Shown here piece after piece: positions 9,374-17,284 of a stretch of 64,000 bases of DNA. A program made the translations under genes and the position numbers. This DNA is from Marinobacter psychrophilus (GTDB lineage: Bacteria > Pseudomonadota > Gammaproteobacteria > Pseudomonadales > Oleiphilaceae). Every line of letters starts with the position of its first letter. Positions within the stretch are counted from its first letter, which is position 1. The notes beneath the pieces are model-generated. The model saw only the letters and a list, made by a program, of their open reading frames with translations, did no database searches and had not been told where the DNA came from. The stretch lies in the NCBI RefSeq assembly GCF_001043175.1, contig NZ_CP011494.1:1674001-1738000 (forward strand), given 5' to 3'.

Positions 9374-10183
9374 TCACGGGGTCAACACCGAAGACACAAG
9401 CAATTGACTGTATGGGTGTTGTGGGTCATCCAGAATCTGGTCGGTAAGGCCTTGCTCAACTACTTTGCCGCCACGCATCACCATAAGCCTGTGGGATAAC
9501 AGTCGGGCGACAGCAAGGTCGTGTGTTACCAGCACAACAGACAGGCCCAGGTCTACTACCAGGTTACGCAGCATATCCAGCAGGCGAGCCTGAACCGAGA
9601 CATCCAGCCCGCCGGTGGGCTCATCCATGAAAACCACTCGCGGCTGGGTGACCAGATTGCGGGCAATCTGAAGGCGCTGCTGCATGCCTCCGGAAAAGGT
9701 GCGCGGCAGGTCATCAATACGGGCGGTATCGATTTCCACTTCTCGCAGCCAGGCTTCCCCTGTTGAACGCAGGGTGCCGTAATGACGTTCGCCGATGGCC
9801 ATCAAGCGCTCACCAATATTGGCGCCAGCGCTCACGCCCATCCTCAGGCCATCCCGTGGATGCTGGTGGACAATTCCCCAGTCAGTGCGCAGCAAAAGCC
9901 GGCGCTGGCTTTCGGTAATGTCGTAGATGTCGAGTTTGTCGCCCTGTTTGCCGGTGTACTCAATCTGTCCGGAGTCTGGCGTCAGCATTCCAGACAGGCA
10001 TTGCAGCAGCGTGGTTTTGCCGGAGCCCGACTCGCCCACTATTCCCAGCACTTCGCCGGGCCAGAGTTCAAAGTCGACGCCATCCACACCTTTGCCAGGG
10101 GCGTAAAGTTTGCGCAGATTGTTCACCTTCAGCAGAGGCTCGGCCAAGCCCTCTTCTGCCATAGCCATTGCCGTGTTCGTCAT
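9374..10183 (-). CDS. phnK: C-P lyase subunit PhnK (ABC-type ATPase)
   Basis: 269-residue ABC-fold ATPase that docks on the PhnGHIJ core complex through PhnJ. It shows Walker A GESGSGKTT, signature FSGGMQQR and Walker B VVFMDEPTGGLD. The ATG at 10183 was chosen because a perfect AGGAGG lies just ahead and the codon overlaps the phnJ stop as ATGA; an upstream in-frame start at 10225 would lie inside phnJ. Coupled translation with phnJ fits their direct contact in the complex. Confidence 0.93.
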   Translation of the reverse strand: MTNTAMAMAEEGLAEPLLKVNNLRKLYAPGKGVDGVDFELWPGEVLGIVGESGSGKTTLLQCLSGMLTPDSGQIEYTGKQGDKLDIYDITESQRRLLLRTDWGIVHQHPRDGLRMGVSAGANIGERLMAIGERHYGTLRSTGEAWLREVEIDTARIDDLPRTFSGGMQQRLQIARNLVTQPRVVFMDEPTGGLDVSVQARLLDMLRNLVVDLGLSVVLVTHDLAVARLLSHRLMVMRGGKVVEQGLTDQILDDPQHPYSQLLVSSVLTP

Positions 10184-11073
10184 ACAGCCTCCTGACGGGC
10201 GCCGGTCTCGAAGCGCTGGTTGCAATAGTCGGTGTCAGAACAGATGAAAATACGCCCGCCCTCATCGTCGGTCACAACTTCATCGAGGAAGGAATGGTCC
10301 GACCCGCAAAACTCGCAGGTCTGGTCCCAGCCTTGGATCTCGAAGGGGTGATCCTCGAAATCGAGACTTTCAACCCGGGTGAATGGCGGGATAGCGTAGA
10401 TGCGTTTCTCCCGGCCAGCGCCGAACAGTTGCAGCGCCGGGTTGCCGTGCATCTTTGGGTTGTCAAATTTGGGTATAGGTGACGGGTCCATCACATAGTG
10501 GCCGTTGACCTTGACCGGATAGGCATAGGTAGTAGCGATGTGCCCGAAGCGGGCAATGTCCTCATACAGCTTGACGTGCATCACACCGTATTCCTGCAGC
10601 GCATGCATTTTCCGGGTCTCGGTTTCCCGTGGTTCGATGAACCGCAGCGGCTCGGGAATCGGTACCTGATAGACCAGTATCTGGCCGTGGCTGAGCGGCG
10701 TCTCCGGTATCCGGTGACGGGTCTGGATAACGCTCGCTTCACAGGTGGATTCTGTGGTGGCAACGCCGGCGGTGCGGGCAAAAAAGCGCCTGATGCTGAC
10801 CGCATTGGTGGTGTCGTCTGCGCCCTGGTCGATGACTTTGAGAACGTCATCCTGACCGATAATAGTGGCCGTAACCTGCATGCCACCGGTGCCCCAGCCA
10901 TAGGGTAGCGGCATTTCGCGTCCGCCGAATGGTACCTGATAGCCGGGCACCGCCACGGCTTTCAGCAGGCATCGGCGAATCATCCGTTTGGTCTGCTCGT
11001 CCAGATAAGCGAAGTTATAGCCGTTGCTGTCACTCTCGGTGTCAGAATTGTGGTTAGAAGCTGCGCTAGTCAT
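10180..11073 (-). CDS. phnJ: Carbon-phosphorus lyase PhnJ
   Basis: Catalytic radical-SAM subunit, 297 residues, which cleaves the C-P bond of ribose-1-phosphonate 5-phosphate to a cyclic ribose phosphate plus an alkane (methane from methylphosphonate). The unusual PhnJ cysteine pattern CX2CX21CX5C is intact at residues 253, 256, 278 and 284. The gene overlaps phnI at its start (ATGA) and phnK at its end, so the core subunits are translationally coupled. Marine bacteria use this pathway under phosphate limitation. Confidence 0.96.
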   Translation of the reverse strand: MTSAASNHNSDTESDSNGYNFAYLDEQTKRMIRRCLLKAVAVPGYQVPFGGREMPLPYGWGTGGMQVTATIIGQDDVLKVIDQGADDTTNAVSIRRFFARTAGVATTESTCEASVIQTRHRIPETPLSHGQILVYQVPIPEPLRFIEPRETETRKMHALQEYGVMHVKLYEDIARFGHIATTYAYPVKVNGHYVMDPSPIPKFDNPKMHGNPALQLFGAGREKRIYAIPPFTRVESLDFEDHPFEIQGWDQTCEFCGSDHSFLDEVVTDDEGGRIFICSDTDYCNQRFETGARQEAV

Positions 11074-12293
11074 GCCTGTTTCACCTCACGGTGTTGTTCG
11101 TTGTCCATGCTCGGCTCATCTTGGTTGCCGGGTTTGGACGTGGTGTTCATTTTTGGGTTCTGGTGGCCTGATTTGCGTTGTTCAAACTCTTTACGGAGTC
11201 GTCGCAGCAGTACCAGCTCAGACTGAAAATCAACGTAGTGCGGTAGCTTCAGATGAGACACGAAACCCGAGGAGTCGAGGTTGTCGCAGTGGGCGAGAAC
11301 AAACTCCTCGTCTTGCGCCGGCGAAACCACGTCCTCACCCAACTCCCGCGCCCGCAGCGCGCGATCCACCAGCGCCATCGCCAGTGCCTTGCGCTCGGAA
11401 TTGCCAAACGCCAGACCGTAGCCACGGGTAAAACGTGGTGCCTCGGTGGCGGTGCCGATAAACTGGTTGATCATGTCGCATTCGCTAACCTGAATGTCAC
11501 CGACAATAACGGGAAAGCCCAGTTCTTCCGGTGCGATTTCCACCGCCACTTCGCCCTGGCGGATTTCCCCTGCAAACGGGTGATTACGACCGTAACCGCG
11601 CTGGGTAGAGTAGGCGAGTGCCAGCAGGAATCCTTCGTCGCCGCGGGCCAGGGCTTGAAGGCGCAGGTCGCGGCTAGCGGGATAGTCCAGTGGTTGGCGG
11701 GTAAGATCGGCCGGCGCCGAATCGTCGGGTTGAAGGTCACCGCTATTGGCCAGTGGGCTTTCAATCAGTCCCTCGCTGTTGAGGAAATCCAGTACCCGTG
11801 GGCAGTCTTCTACCATTTCGTCAGAGGGCTGCGTGGAAGGAATCGTAGAGGGTGATGGAGAAGGTGACGAAGAGCCCCGCTCACCATTGGCCAACAACGT
11901 AAAATCCAGCAATCGATGGGTGTAATCGTAGGTGGGGCCTAACACTTGGCCCCCAGGCAGATCCTTGTAGGCAGCGGAAATCCTGCGCTGGATAGCCATG
12001 GTGTTGGTTTCCATCGGCAGAGACGCGAGGAAACGCGGCAGGGTCGTGCGATAGGCCCGCAGAAGAAAAATAGCCTCAATAGAATCGCCGCTGGCCTGCT
12101 TGAGCGCCAGTGCTGCAAGTTCCGGGTCGTAAAGAGAACCTTCGGCCATGACCCGGTCTACGGCGAGTCCCATCTGTTGGCGAATCTGGGCAACGCTCAG
12201 TTCCGGTATCGAGGTGTCACCGCGGCGGGTTTCGTCGAGCCAGCTGTGGGCCTGATCGATGGCTTTTTCGCCGCCTTTGACAGCTACGTACAT
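11070..12293 (-). CDS. phnI: C-P lyase core subunit PhnI
   Basis: 407 residues. PhnI is the nucleosidase-like subunit that, with PhnG, H and L, swaps the adenine of ATP for the phosphonate. The N-terminus MYVAVKGGEKAIDQAH and the RGYGRNHPFAGEIRQGEV segment are diagnostic. At about residues 138-157 there is a Ser/Pro-rich run (SSPSPSPSTIPS) that looks like a lineage-specific surface loop. The C-terminal 25 residues are polar and probably disordered. It starts one base after the phnH stop. Confidence 0.94.
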   Translation of the reverse strand: MYVAVKGGEKAIDQAHSWLDETRRGDTSIPELSVAQIRQQMGLAVDRVMAEGSLYDPELAALALKQASGDSIEAIFLLRAYRTTLPRFLASLPMETNTMAIQRRISAAYKDLPGGQVLGPTYDYTHRLLDFTLLANGERGSSSPSPSPSTIPSTQPSDEMVEDCPRVLDFLNSEGLIESPLANSGDLQPDDSAPADLTRQPLDYPASRDLRLQALARGDEGFLLALAYSTQRGYGRNHPFAGEIRQGEVAVEIAPEELGFPVIVGDIQVSECDMINQFIGTATEAPRFTRGYGLAFGNSERKALAMALVDRALRARELGEDVVSPAQDEEFVLAHCDNLDSSGFVSHLKLPHYVDFQSELVLLRRLRKEFEQRKSGHQNPKMNTTSKPGNQDEPSMDNEQHREVKQA

Positions 12294-12294
12294 G

Positions 12295-12972
12295 CTATAT
12301 CTCCACTCGAGTGGTGCGTGGCAGACCCATCAGGGCCGTTCCGGCGGTGAACAGAAGGTCAACGCCACAAGGAAATTGACGGCAATTATCGGCCAGCATG
12401 CCAGGCCAGCGCCGGTCCAGACCGGCGATGCCGACCGTGCGTACGCCATCAATCCCCGGTCCACGCAGAGCCCAAGTGCTGTCGGCATCCAGGCTTTCCA
12501 CCTGCACGATCACGGTGGTGGAGCGATCTGGGTATTCATGGCTGCCTTGGGCAAAATAGGTCAGATCGCCGTCGAAATCTGGCGGTATCAGGGCAAACTC
12601 TGCCTGGCCCGGTTCGTCCACAAGGCGACAACCACAATGAAAGCGCAGCGCGCTCACCAGGGCGTCGGTTCTTAAGGCCGGCGCAATCCACAAGGGTGTT
12701 TCCGCGTCCAGAAGTGTCAGGCAAAGCTGGTATGACGCAATGTGCACGCCTTCAGGCGCTGGGATCTCTGGCACATTTTGCACGGTTCCGGGCTCAGAGA
12801 GCGCGGTGAGCGCGCGCCGAAACACCTGTTGTGACTGATGCACCGGATCGTCGAATCCGGCACAAAGCCCGGCCAGTGAGAATGCCGGTGAGAATGCCGG
12901 TGAGAGCGCCGGCGAAAATGTTGTGGACAGCGCCGGCATGGCGAATGGGTGACTCTCGTTGGTCGCGGTCAT
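12295..12972 (-). CDS. phnH: C-P lyase core subunit PhnH
   Basis: 225 residues; PhnH is part of the PhnGHIJ core. The conserved body runs from GFDDPVHQSQQVFRRAL at about residue 40 to the end and includes TTVIVQVESL and a final GIDLLF-like strand. Ahead of it is an odd N-terminal extension of repeated SPA(L/F) units (about residues 16-32) encoded by a short tandem repeat at roughly 12870-12920. A start downstream of the repeat is possible but no better ribosome site was seen. Confidence 0.9.
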   Translation of the reverse strand: MTATNESHPFAMPALSTTFSPALSPAFSPAFSLAGLCAGFDDPVHQSQQVFRRALTALSEPGTVQNVPEIPAPEGVHIASYQLCLTLLDAETPLWIAPALRTDALVSALRFHCGCRLVDEPGQAEFALIPPDFDGDLTYFAQGSHEYPDRSTTVIVQVESLDADSTWALRGPGIDGVRTVGIAGLDRRWPGMLADNCRQFPCGVDLLFTAGTALMGLPRTTRVEI

Positions 12973-12975
12973 CGA

Positions 12976-13464
12976 CTAGCTCCCCCTTACCATGGTCATG
13001 AAGTTAACTTTGGTTGTGGCAGCTTTGCGGGAGACCTTTTCACGACGAGCCAGCCACTGCTCGTGCAGTGGCTGTATCAATGCAGGGCCGTGTATGCGGC
13101 TGTTTTCGCACATCAGGCCGTCGAACAGTGCCGCCAGTTCAGCGTGGCGCCGGCTGCGGCCACTGACATAGCCAAAGCCCTGTGTACTGCCATCCAGTTC
13201 CACCACACACCGGGTAAGCGTTATTTCGCCGAGATTAAAGGGCGAGCCTGTGCCTCCGGTGCGGCCACGCACCATGGCCATGCCAATTTCCGGTTTACGG
13301 AGGTGGCGGAAAGTCGGTTGGAGTGGCAGGTTTTGCCAGTAAGTCTCCAAGTCACTCAGGTCGGCTCTTGCCAATACCGACATCCAATATTGACGATCGG
13401 CGACCTCCGACGTGGAATCCTTAGTTTGTGAAAAGCTCTGCGAAAAGGCCTGCGCGTGGGTCAT
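12976..13464 (-). CDS. phnG: C-P lyase core subunit PhnG
   Basis: 162 residues, the usual PhnG size; it pairs with PhnI in the core complex. The family pattern is visible in RQYWMSVLARADLSDL, then RKPEIGMAMVRGRTGGTG and FNLGEITLTRCVV. The reading frame extends 81 codons further upstream into the end of phnE, but the ATG at 13464 has AGGAG about 9 bases ahead and begins where the family does. The phnF regulator gene that precedes phnG in E. coli is absent here. Confidence 0.92.
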   Translation of the reverse strand: MTHAQAFSQSFSQTKDSTSEVADRQYWMSVLARADLSDLETYWQNLPLQPTFRHLRKPEIGMAMVRGRTGGTGSPFNLGEITLTRCVVELDGSTQGFGYVSGRSRRHAELAALFDGLMCENSRIHGPALIQPLHEQWLARREKVSRKAATTKVNFMTMVRGS

Positions 13465-13496
13465 GGGCCGTTTTCTCCTGTAAGTGGGCCAGTTAT

Positions 13497-14303
13497 CTAG
13501 ATGAAGCGTTTGCGGACCCACTGAGACGTGATATCCAGTGAGGTCACGACCAGAATAATGATGATCATCACCGCGCAGGTTTGAGCAAACTGGAAGCCGC
13601 GCATGCTTTCCCATAGAATCACGCCGATGCCCCCGGCGCCCACCATGCCCACAACCGTAGCGGAGCGGACATTGGATTCGAATCGGTACAGTGAATAGGA
13701 AATCCACAACGGCAAAACCTGCGGGATAACGCCATAAATAATTTCCTGCAGACCACTGGCTCCGGTGGCTCGCACACCTTCTACCGGCCCTGGGTCAATG
13801 GCCTCTACGGCTTCGGAAAACAGTTTTGCCAGCACCCCGGTGGTATGGATGAACAACGCCATGACCCCGGCGAACGGTCCCAGCCCTACCGCGACCACAA
13901 ACAGCATGGCAAAGACCATCTCGTTGATGGCGCGGAACGAGTCCATCAAGCGGCGAACTGGCTGGCAGACCCACCAGGGCACGAGATTTTCCGAGGACAT
14001 GATTCCGAAAGGGATGGCTAGAATAACGGCCATTACGGTGCCCCAGATCGCAATCTGTACGGTGGTGACCATCTCGCTGACATAGAGCGGCCAATGGTGA
14101 AAATCGGGTGGGAAAAAATCGGCTGCGAACACAGCCATGTTGTTACCGTCGGCAATCAGAGCCGCCGGATTCATCTCGGCTCCCTCCCAGGCCCAGATTA
14201 GGACAGCGCCGGTGATGCCCCAGCCCAGCAAGGCCGCCCAGCTCCGTGAAAGCAAGTTGCTTTGGCCTTCGGGAAGATGTGAGTGTGTTGATGCGCTTTG
14301 CAT
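13497..14303 (-). CDS. phnE: Phosphonate ABC transporter permease PhnE
   Basis: 268-residue inner-membrane permease with about six hydrophobic segments. The PhnE coupling region [24 protein letters not shown] lies in the middle, followed by [16 protein letters not shown]. It imports phosphonates with PhnC and PhnD. It is separated from phnD by about 100 bases that hold a strong hairpin, and from phnG by 32 bases. Confidence 0.93.
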   Translation of the reverse strand: MQSASTHSHLPEGQSNLLSRSWAALLGWGITGAVLIWAWEGAEMNPAALIADGNNMAVFAADFFPPDFHHWPLYVSEMVTTVQIAIWGTVMAVILAIPFGIMSSENLVPWWVCQPVRRLMDSFRAINEMVFAMLFVVAVGLGPFAGVMALFIHTTGVLAKLFSEAVEAIDPGPVEGVRATGASGLQEIIYGVIPQVLPLWISYSLYRFESNVRSATVVGMVGAGGIGVILWESMRGFQFAQTCAVMIIIILVVTSLDITSQWVRKRFI

Positions 14304-14360
14304 GAGAGCTGCCTGTCGCTTTTACGTCTGGAGTTACCGGGGTTGTCTCCGGCGCGAAAA

Positions 14361-14383
14361 GGGCTGGCGTTATAAGCCAGCCC
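14361..14383 (-). terminator. Hairpin between phnD and phnE
   Basis: A perfect 8-bp stem (GGGCTGGC / GCCAGCCC) with a 7-base loop lies between phnD and phnE and, read in the operon direction, is followed by TTTT. It looks like a partial terminator or 3' stabilising hairpin that would give more binding protein than permease. Confidence 0.6.
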
Positions 14384-14401
14384 CGGGGTCGATCAGTTGG
14401 A

Positions 14402-15403
14402 CTATTCGCGGGCAGCGTCCAGTGCTGCAAGTCGACGATCCAGGCCGGCCAGTTGGGCTGCGATGTCAGCCAGCTTTTCGGTCTTTTCCTCTGCTGAGTA
14501 ACGGCTGTCGTTCTCGATGGCCGCTTTTTGCTTGAACATTTCGAGCTGACGAATGGGAATCAACTGGTCATTGCTCGAAGCACGGAAGGGTGCCCATTGG
14601 AGATCAGCCAGGATTTTCAATTCTTTTTCGTCGCCGGTAGTGCCGTAGCCCATCAGGAAGTCGTAGACTTTCTGTTTGGTTTCCGCAGACAGATTTTTGC
14701 GCCAGACCAGTGGGTCAGACGGAATCAACGGTGATTTCCAGATTACTTTGAGGTTGTCTGCTTTTTCCGGAAAAGTGAGTTGCAACCGTGCCATGCTCTC
14801 GGTATTGAAGGTGGCCACGTCTACCTGTTTGTTAGCCACAGCCATGGCGTTGGTTTCATGGCCGGAATTTAGTGTGCGCTTGAAGGCTTTTTTGGGATCG
14901 ATGCCGTTTTTGGCGAAAATGTAGTAGCTGGGCACCAGGAAACCGGAGGTGGAGTTGGGATCGCCATTACCAAACGTAAGGTCTTTAGCGTTGGCGAGCA
15001 CATCCTCGACTGTATTCAGGTTGGTACTGTCTTTGTGAACAATCATCAGGCTCCAGTAGCCTGGTGAGCCGTCCGCTGCCACAGTCTGCACCACAATTTC
15101 GCCGCCGGCACGGTCGACAGCTTCCATCGCCGACTTGTTGCCGTACCAGGCAATGTCAACCTTGTCGAAGCGCATACCCTGAATGATGCCGGCATAATCC
15201 GGGGCGAAGAAACCTTTCACCTCCATGTCCAATTTTGCCGACATGTCCTCAAGGAAAGGTTCCCAGACGTTTTTTAGATTGCTGGAAGATTCGGTTGAAA
15301 TGATGCCGAAGTTAAGAGTCTTCTGTTCTTCTGCCTGCAAGCCGGCTGCGCCTACTGTGACTGCGGCCGCCAGGGTCATGCGGCCTATCCATTGTTTCAA
15401 CAT
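14402..15403 (-). CDS. phnD: Phosphonate ABC transporter substrate-binding protein PhnD
   Basis: 333-residue periplasmic receptor. A signal peptide is visible (MLKQWIGRM, a hydrophobic stretch and a likely cleavage after GLQA). The mature part has the PhnD pattern LNFGIISTESS, FDKVDIAWYGNKSAMEAV and FGNGDPNSTSGFLVPSYY. The ATG at 15403 has a CAGGAAA ribosome site; the frame is open 126 bases upstream but that would bury the signal peptide. The C-terminal 40 residues are highly charged and probably helical. Confidence 0.94.
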   Translation of the reverse strand: MLKQWIGRMTLAAAVTVGAAGLQAEEQKTLNFGIISTESSSNLKNVWEPFLEDMSAKLDMEVKGFFAPDYAGIIQGMRFDKVDIAWYGNKSAMEAVDRAGGEIVVQTVAADGSPGYWSLMIVHKDSTNLNTVEDVLANAKDLTFGNGDPNSTSGFLVPSYYIFAKNGIDPKKAFKRTLNSGHETNAMAVANKQVDVATFNTESMARLQLTFPEKADNLKVIWKSPLIPSDPLVWRKNLSAETKQKVYDFLMGYGTTGDEKELKILADLQWAPFRASSNDQLIPIRQLEMFKQKAAIENDSRYSAEEKTEKLADIAAQLAGLDRRLAALDAARE

Positions 15404-15455
15404 AATGTTTTCCTGTGATTTTGAGTGTAAGTAAAAATACGGGACAGTTTTCCGG

Positions 15456-16304
15456 TCAGCCGGTGGCTGCCAGGGCAAACGCTTTGGTGGGTGTGGGGGT
15501 TGTTCTGCTCTTGACAGGTTCGCCGTCAATGTCGAAAGACGTGGTGCCGTAAATACTGGCCAGCACCGCGGGAGTCAGATTCGCGGATGGGCCGTCATAC
15601 ACTATTTCGCCAGCCTTAAGTGCTACCGCTCGGTGACAAAATTCGCGGGCATATTCGACTTGATGCAGCGTGACCACAACGGTGCGACCGTCTTGATCAT
15701 TAATATCGGCGAGAATTTCCATGACACGGCGGGCCGATTCAGGATCCAGCGAAGCGATGGGCTCGTCAGCAAGAATCACTTCGGCCTTCTGGGTGAGTGT
15801 GCGGGCGATGGCAACCCGTTGCTGCTGGCCGCCTGACAGACAGGATGCGCGCTGGGTTGCCCAGAGATCCATTCCGACGCGATTTAGGCATTTTAGGGCC
15901 AGGGCTCTTTCTTCGGTGTTAAACAAGCCGAGGCATCCACGCCAACCGGGCACGCGGCCTAAAGTGCCGGTGAGCACATTGGTTATGACCTTCATGCGGC
16001 CGACAAGGTTGAACTGCTGAAAGATGTAGCCTATTCGTGCTCGCGTTTTTCGGATGTCCGGTGATAGCCGACCTTGGCATTGCACGAGTTGTCCCAGTAC
16101 GCGAATTTCGCCGCTGTCTACATCGCCGCAGCTCAGCCCGGCGAGGTGGCGAAGGAGGGTGGATTTGCCAGAACCGGAGGGGCCGATAAGGGCTACCATC
16201 TCGCCGGATTCAATGGAAAGATTGATGTTCTTGAGGGCTTTATCCTCGCGTTTGCTGTTGCCAAACGTCTTTGATAAACCTTGAACCTGAATTTCGGGAC
16301 CCAT
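15456..16304 (-). CDS. phnC: Phosphonate ABC transporter ATP-binding protein PhnC
   Basis: 282-residue ATPase of the phosphonate importer. Walker [10 protein letters not shown] is near residue 40, the Q-loop [10 protein letters not shown] and the PhnC-typical [10 protein letters not shown] follow, then signature LSGGQQQR and Walker [13 protein letters not shown]. The last 25 residues are a low-complexity tail. It is the first transport gene after a strong Pho box at 16359-16387, so it likely heads the phosphate-starvation transcript. Confidence 0.93.
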   Translation of the reverse strand: MGPEIQVQGLSKTFGNSKREDKALKNINLSIESGEMVALIGPSGSGKSTLLRHLAGLSCGDVDSGEIRVLGQLVQCQGRLSPDIRKTRARIGYIFQQFNLVGRMKVITNVLTGTLGRVPGWRGCLGLFNTEERALALKCLNRVGMDLWATQRASCLSGGQQQRVAIARTLTQKAEVILADEPIASLDPESARRVMEILADINDQDGRTVVVTLHQVEYAREFCHRAVALKAGEIVYDGPSANLTPAVLASIYGTTSFDIDGEPVKSRTTPTPTKAFALAATG

Positions 16305-16358
16305 AGATCGCCTACCCTGTCGCGTTTTTAACGTGTGCAGGTAGTTTCTCTGGCGGCT

Positions 16359-16387
16359 GTGACGATTCGATGTCGTTTAGATGACAG
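16359..16387 (-). promoter_or_regulatory. Pho box (PhoB site) upstream of phnC
   Basis: Read on the minus strand, three 7-base units recur exactly every 11 bases: CTGTCAT (16387-16381, a perfect PhoB half-site), ACGACAT (16376-16370) and TCGTCAC (16365-16359). PhoB binds CTGTCAT direct repeats with 4-base spacers. The site ends 54 bases before the phnC start. Only the first unit is a full match, but the spacing and the gene context make the call good. Confidence 0.7.
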
Positions 16388-16400
16388 TTTGTTGAAGGTT

Positions 16401-17165
16401 TTAAGACGGGAGTGTGAAATCTACCCAATCCCCGTCCCGGGCAACGTTTATACGATTCGGCAAGGCCGGGTTCGTACTCTGGCGCCAGTTATCCAGCTCG
16501 TGGCTGATGTGGATGAGCCACGCCTGGGCCGGATCTACGGCTTGAATACAATCCAGAGCCAGGGTCCAGTCGTTATGGCCTTTCGGCTGACCAGACGGCG
16601 GGAATGTGCAGTCTATTGCCAGTCCATCAGGCTTTATTGTTTGTAAAAAGTGTTGGGTGTCATTGGGTAAGCCACGAGTATCGGTCAGATAGGCAAACGT
16701 GGGGCCACCGGTAACTTCGAAGACGTAGCCGAAGGTCGGCTTCGAGTGGATCAATGGCACAGGTGTGACCTTTAACCCTCCGATTTCAAATGCAGAGAAT
16801 GCTTTTTGAGGGTTGAAATCCAATATGCCAGGATGGCGGAACAGATCGGCGCAGCCGTCAGGGTCAGGCGGAATAAAGACGGGGATACTCGGCCCCTTGC
16901 CCCAGCGCAGGTGAAACAGCCCCTGAACATGATCAGGGTGAAAATGCGTCAGCACAATGGCATCCAGATCGCCGGGAGCGAAGCGTTTGTGCAGGTCCAT
17001 CAGACCGCCATCAATCAAAATGCGTGTGGTTCCTGATTCGATCAGGGCAGAGCAGGGCTCGCGCGCAAAGACCGCGTTTGTTTTGGCGACGGAACAGGCC
17101 GCGCAACTACAACCGTAAAGTGGCACACCACCGGCAGCGCCCGTTCCTAGAAAGGTTATCCGCAT
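16401..17165 (-). CDS. phnP: Phosphoribosyl 1,2-cyclic phosphate phosphodiesterase PhnP
   Basis: 254-residue metallo-beta-lactamase-fold enzyme that opens the cyclic ribose phosphate made by PhnJ to ribose 1,5-bisphosphate, the PhnN substrate. Visible are the PhnP structural zinc cysteines (GCSCAAC near residue 19), the metal motif THFHPDHVQG near residue 73, LIHSKPTFGYVFE and the DTRGLP aspartate. In E. coli phnP ends the operon; here it lies upstream of phnC, 96 bases away, so it may be read from its own promoter as well as with the operon. Confidence 0.93.
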   Translation of the reverse strand: MRITFLGTGAAGGVPLYGCSCAACSVAKTNAVFAREPCSALIESGTTRILIDGGLMDLHKRFAPGDLDAIVLTHFHPDHVQGLFHLRWGKGPSIPVFIPPDPDGCADLFRHPGILDFNPQKAFSAFEIGGLKVTPVPLIHSKPTFGYVFEVTGGPTFAYLTDTRGLPNDTQHFLQTIKPDGLAIDCTFPPSGQPKGHNDWTLALDCIQAVDPAQAWLIHISHELDNWRQSTNPALPNRINVARDGDWVDFTLPS

Positions 17166-17248
17166 CGGGCGCTCCCAGAAGGGGTTGTGTCCAGACCGGC
17201 CTTAGAGTTGGCCTGATACTGGAAAGAGCGTCAAGGATAACCCTTTAA

Positions 17249-17268
17249 AGTTAAACAGATGTGACAGT
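17249..17268 (-). promoter_or_regulatory. Possible weak Pho box ahead of phnP
   Basis: On the minus strand CTGTCAC (17267-17261) is followed by CTGTTTAA, and TTATCC about 9 bases on could serve as a -10. One half-site is good but the neighbouring 11-bp units match poorly, so this is tentative compared with the site before phnC. Confidence 0.3.
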
Positions 17269-17284
17269 CAGAAATCGGCGTTTT

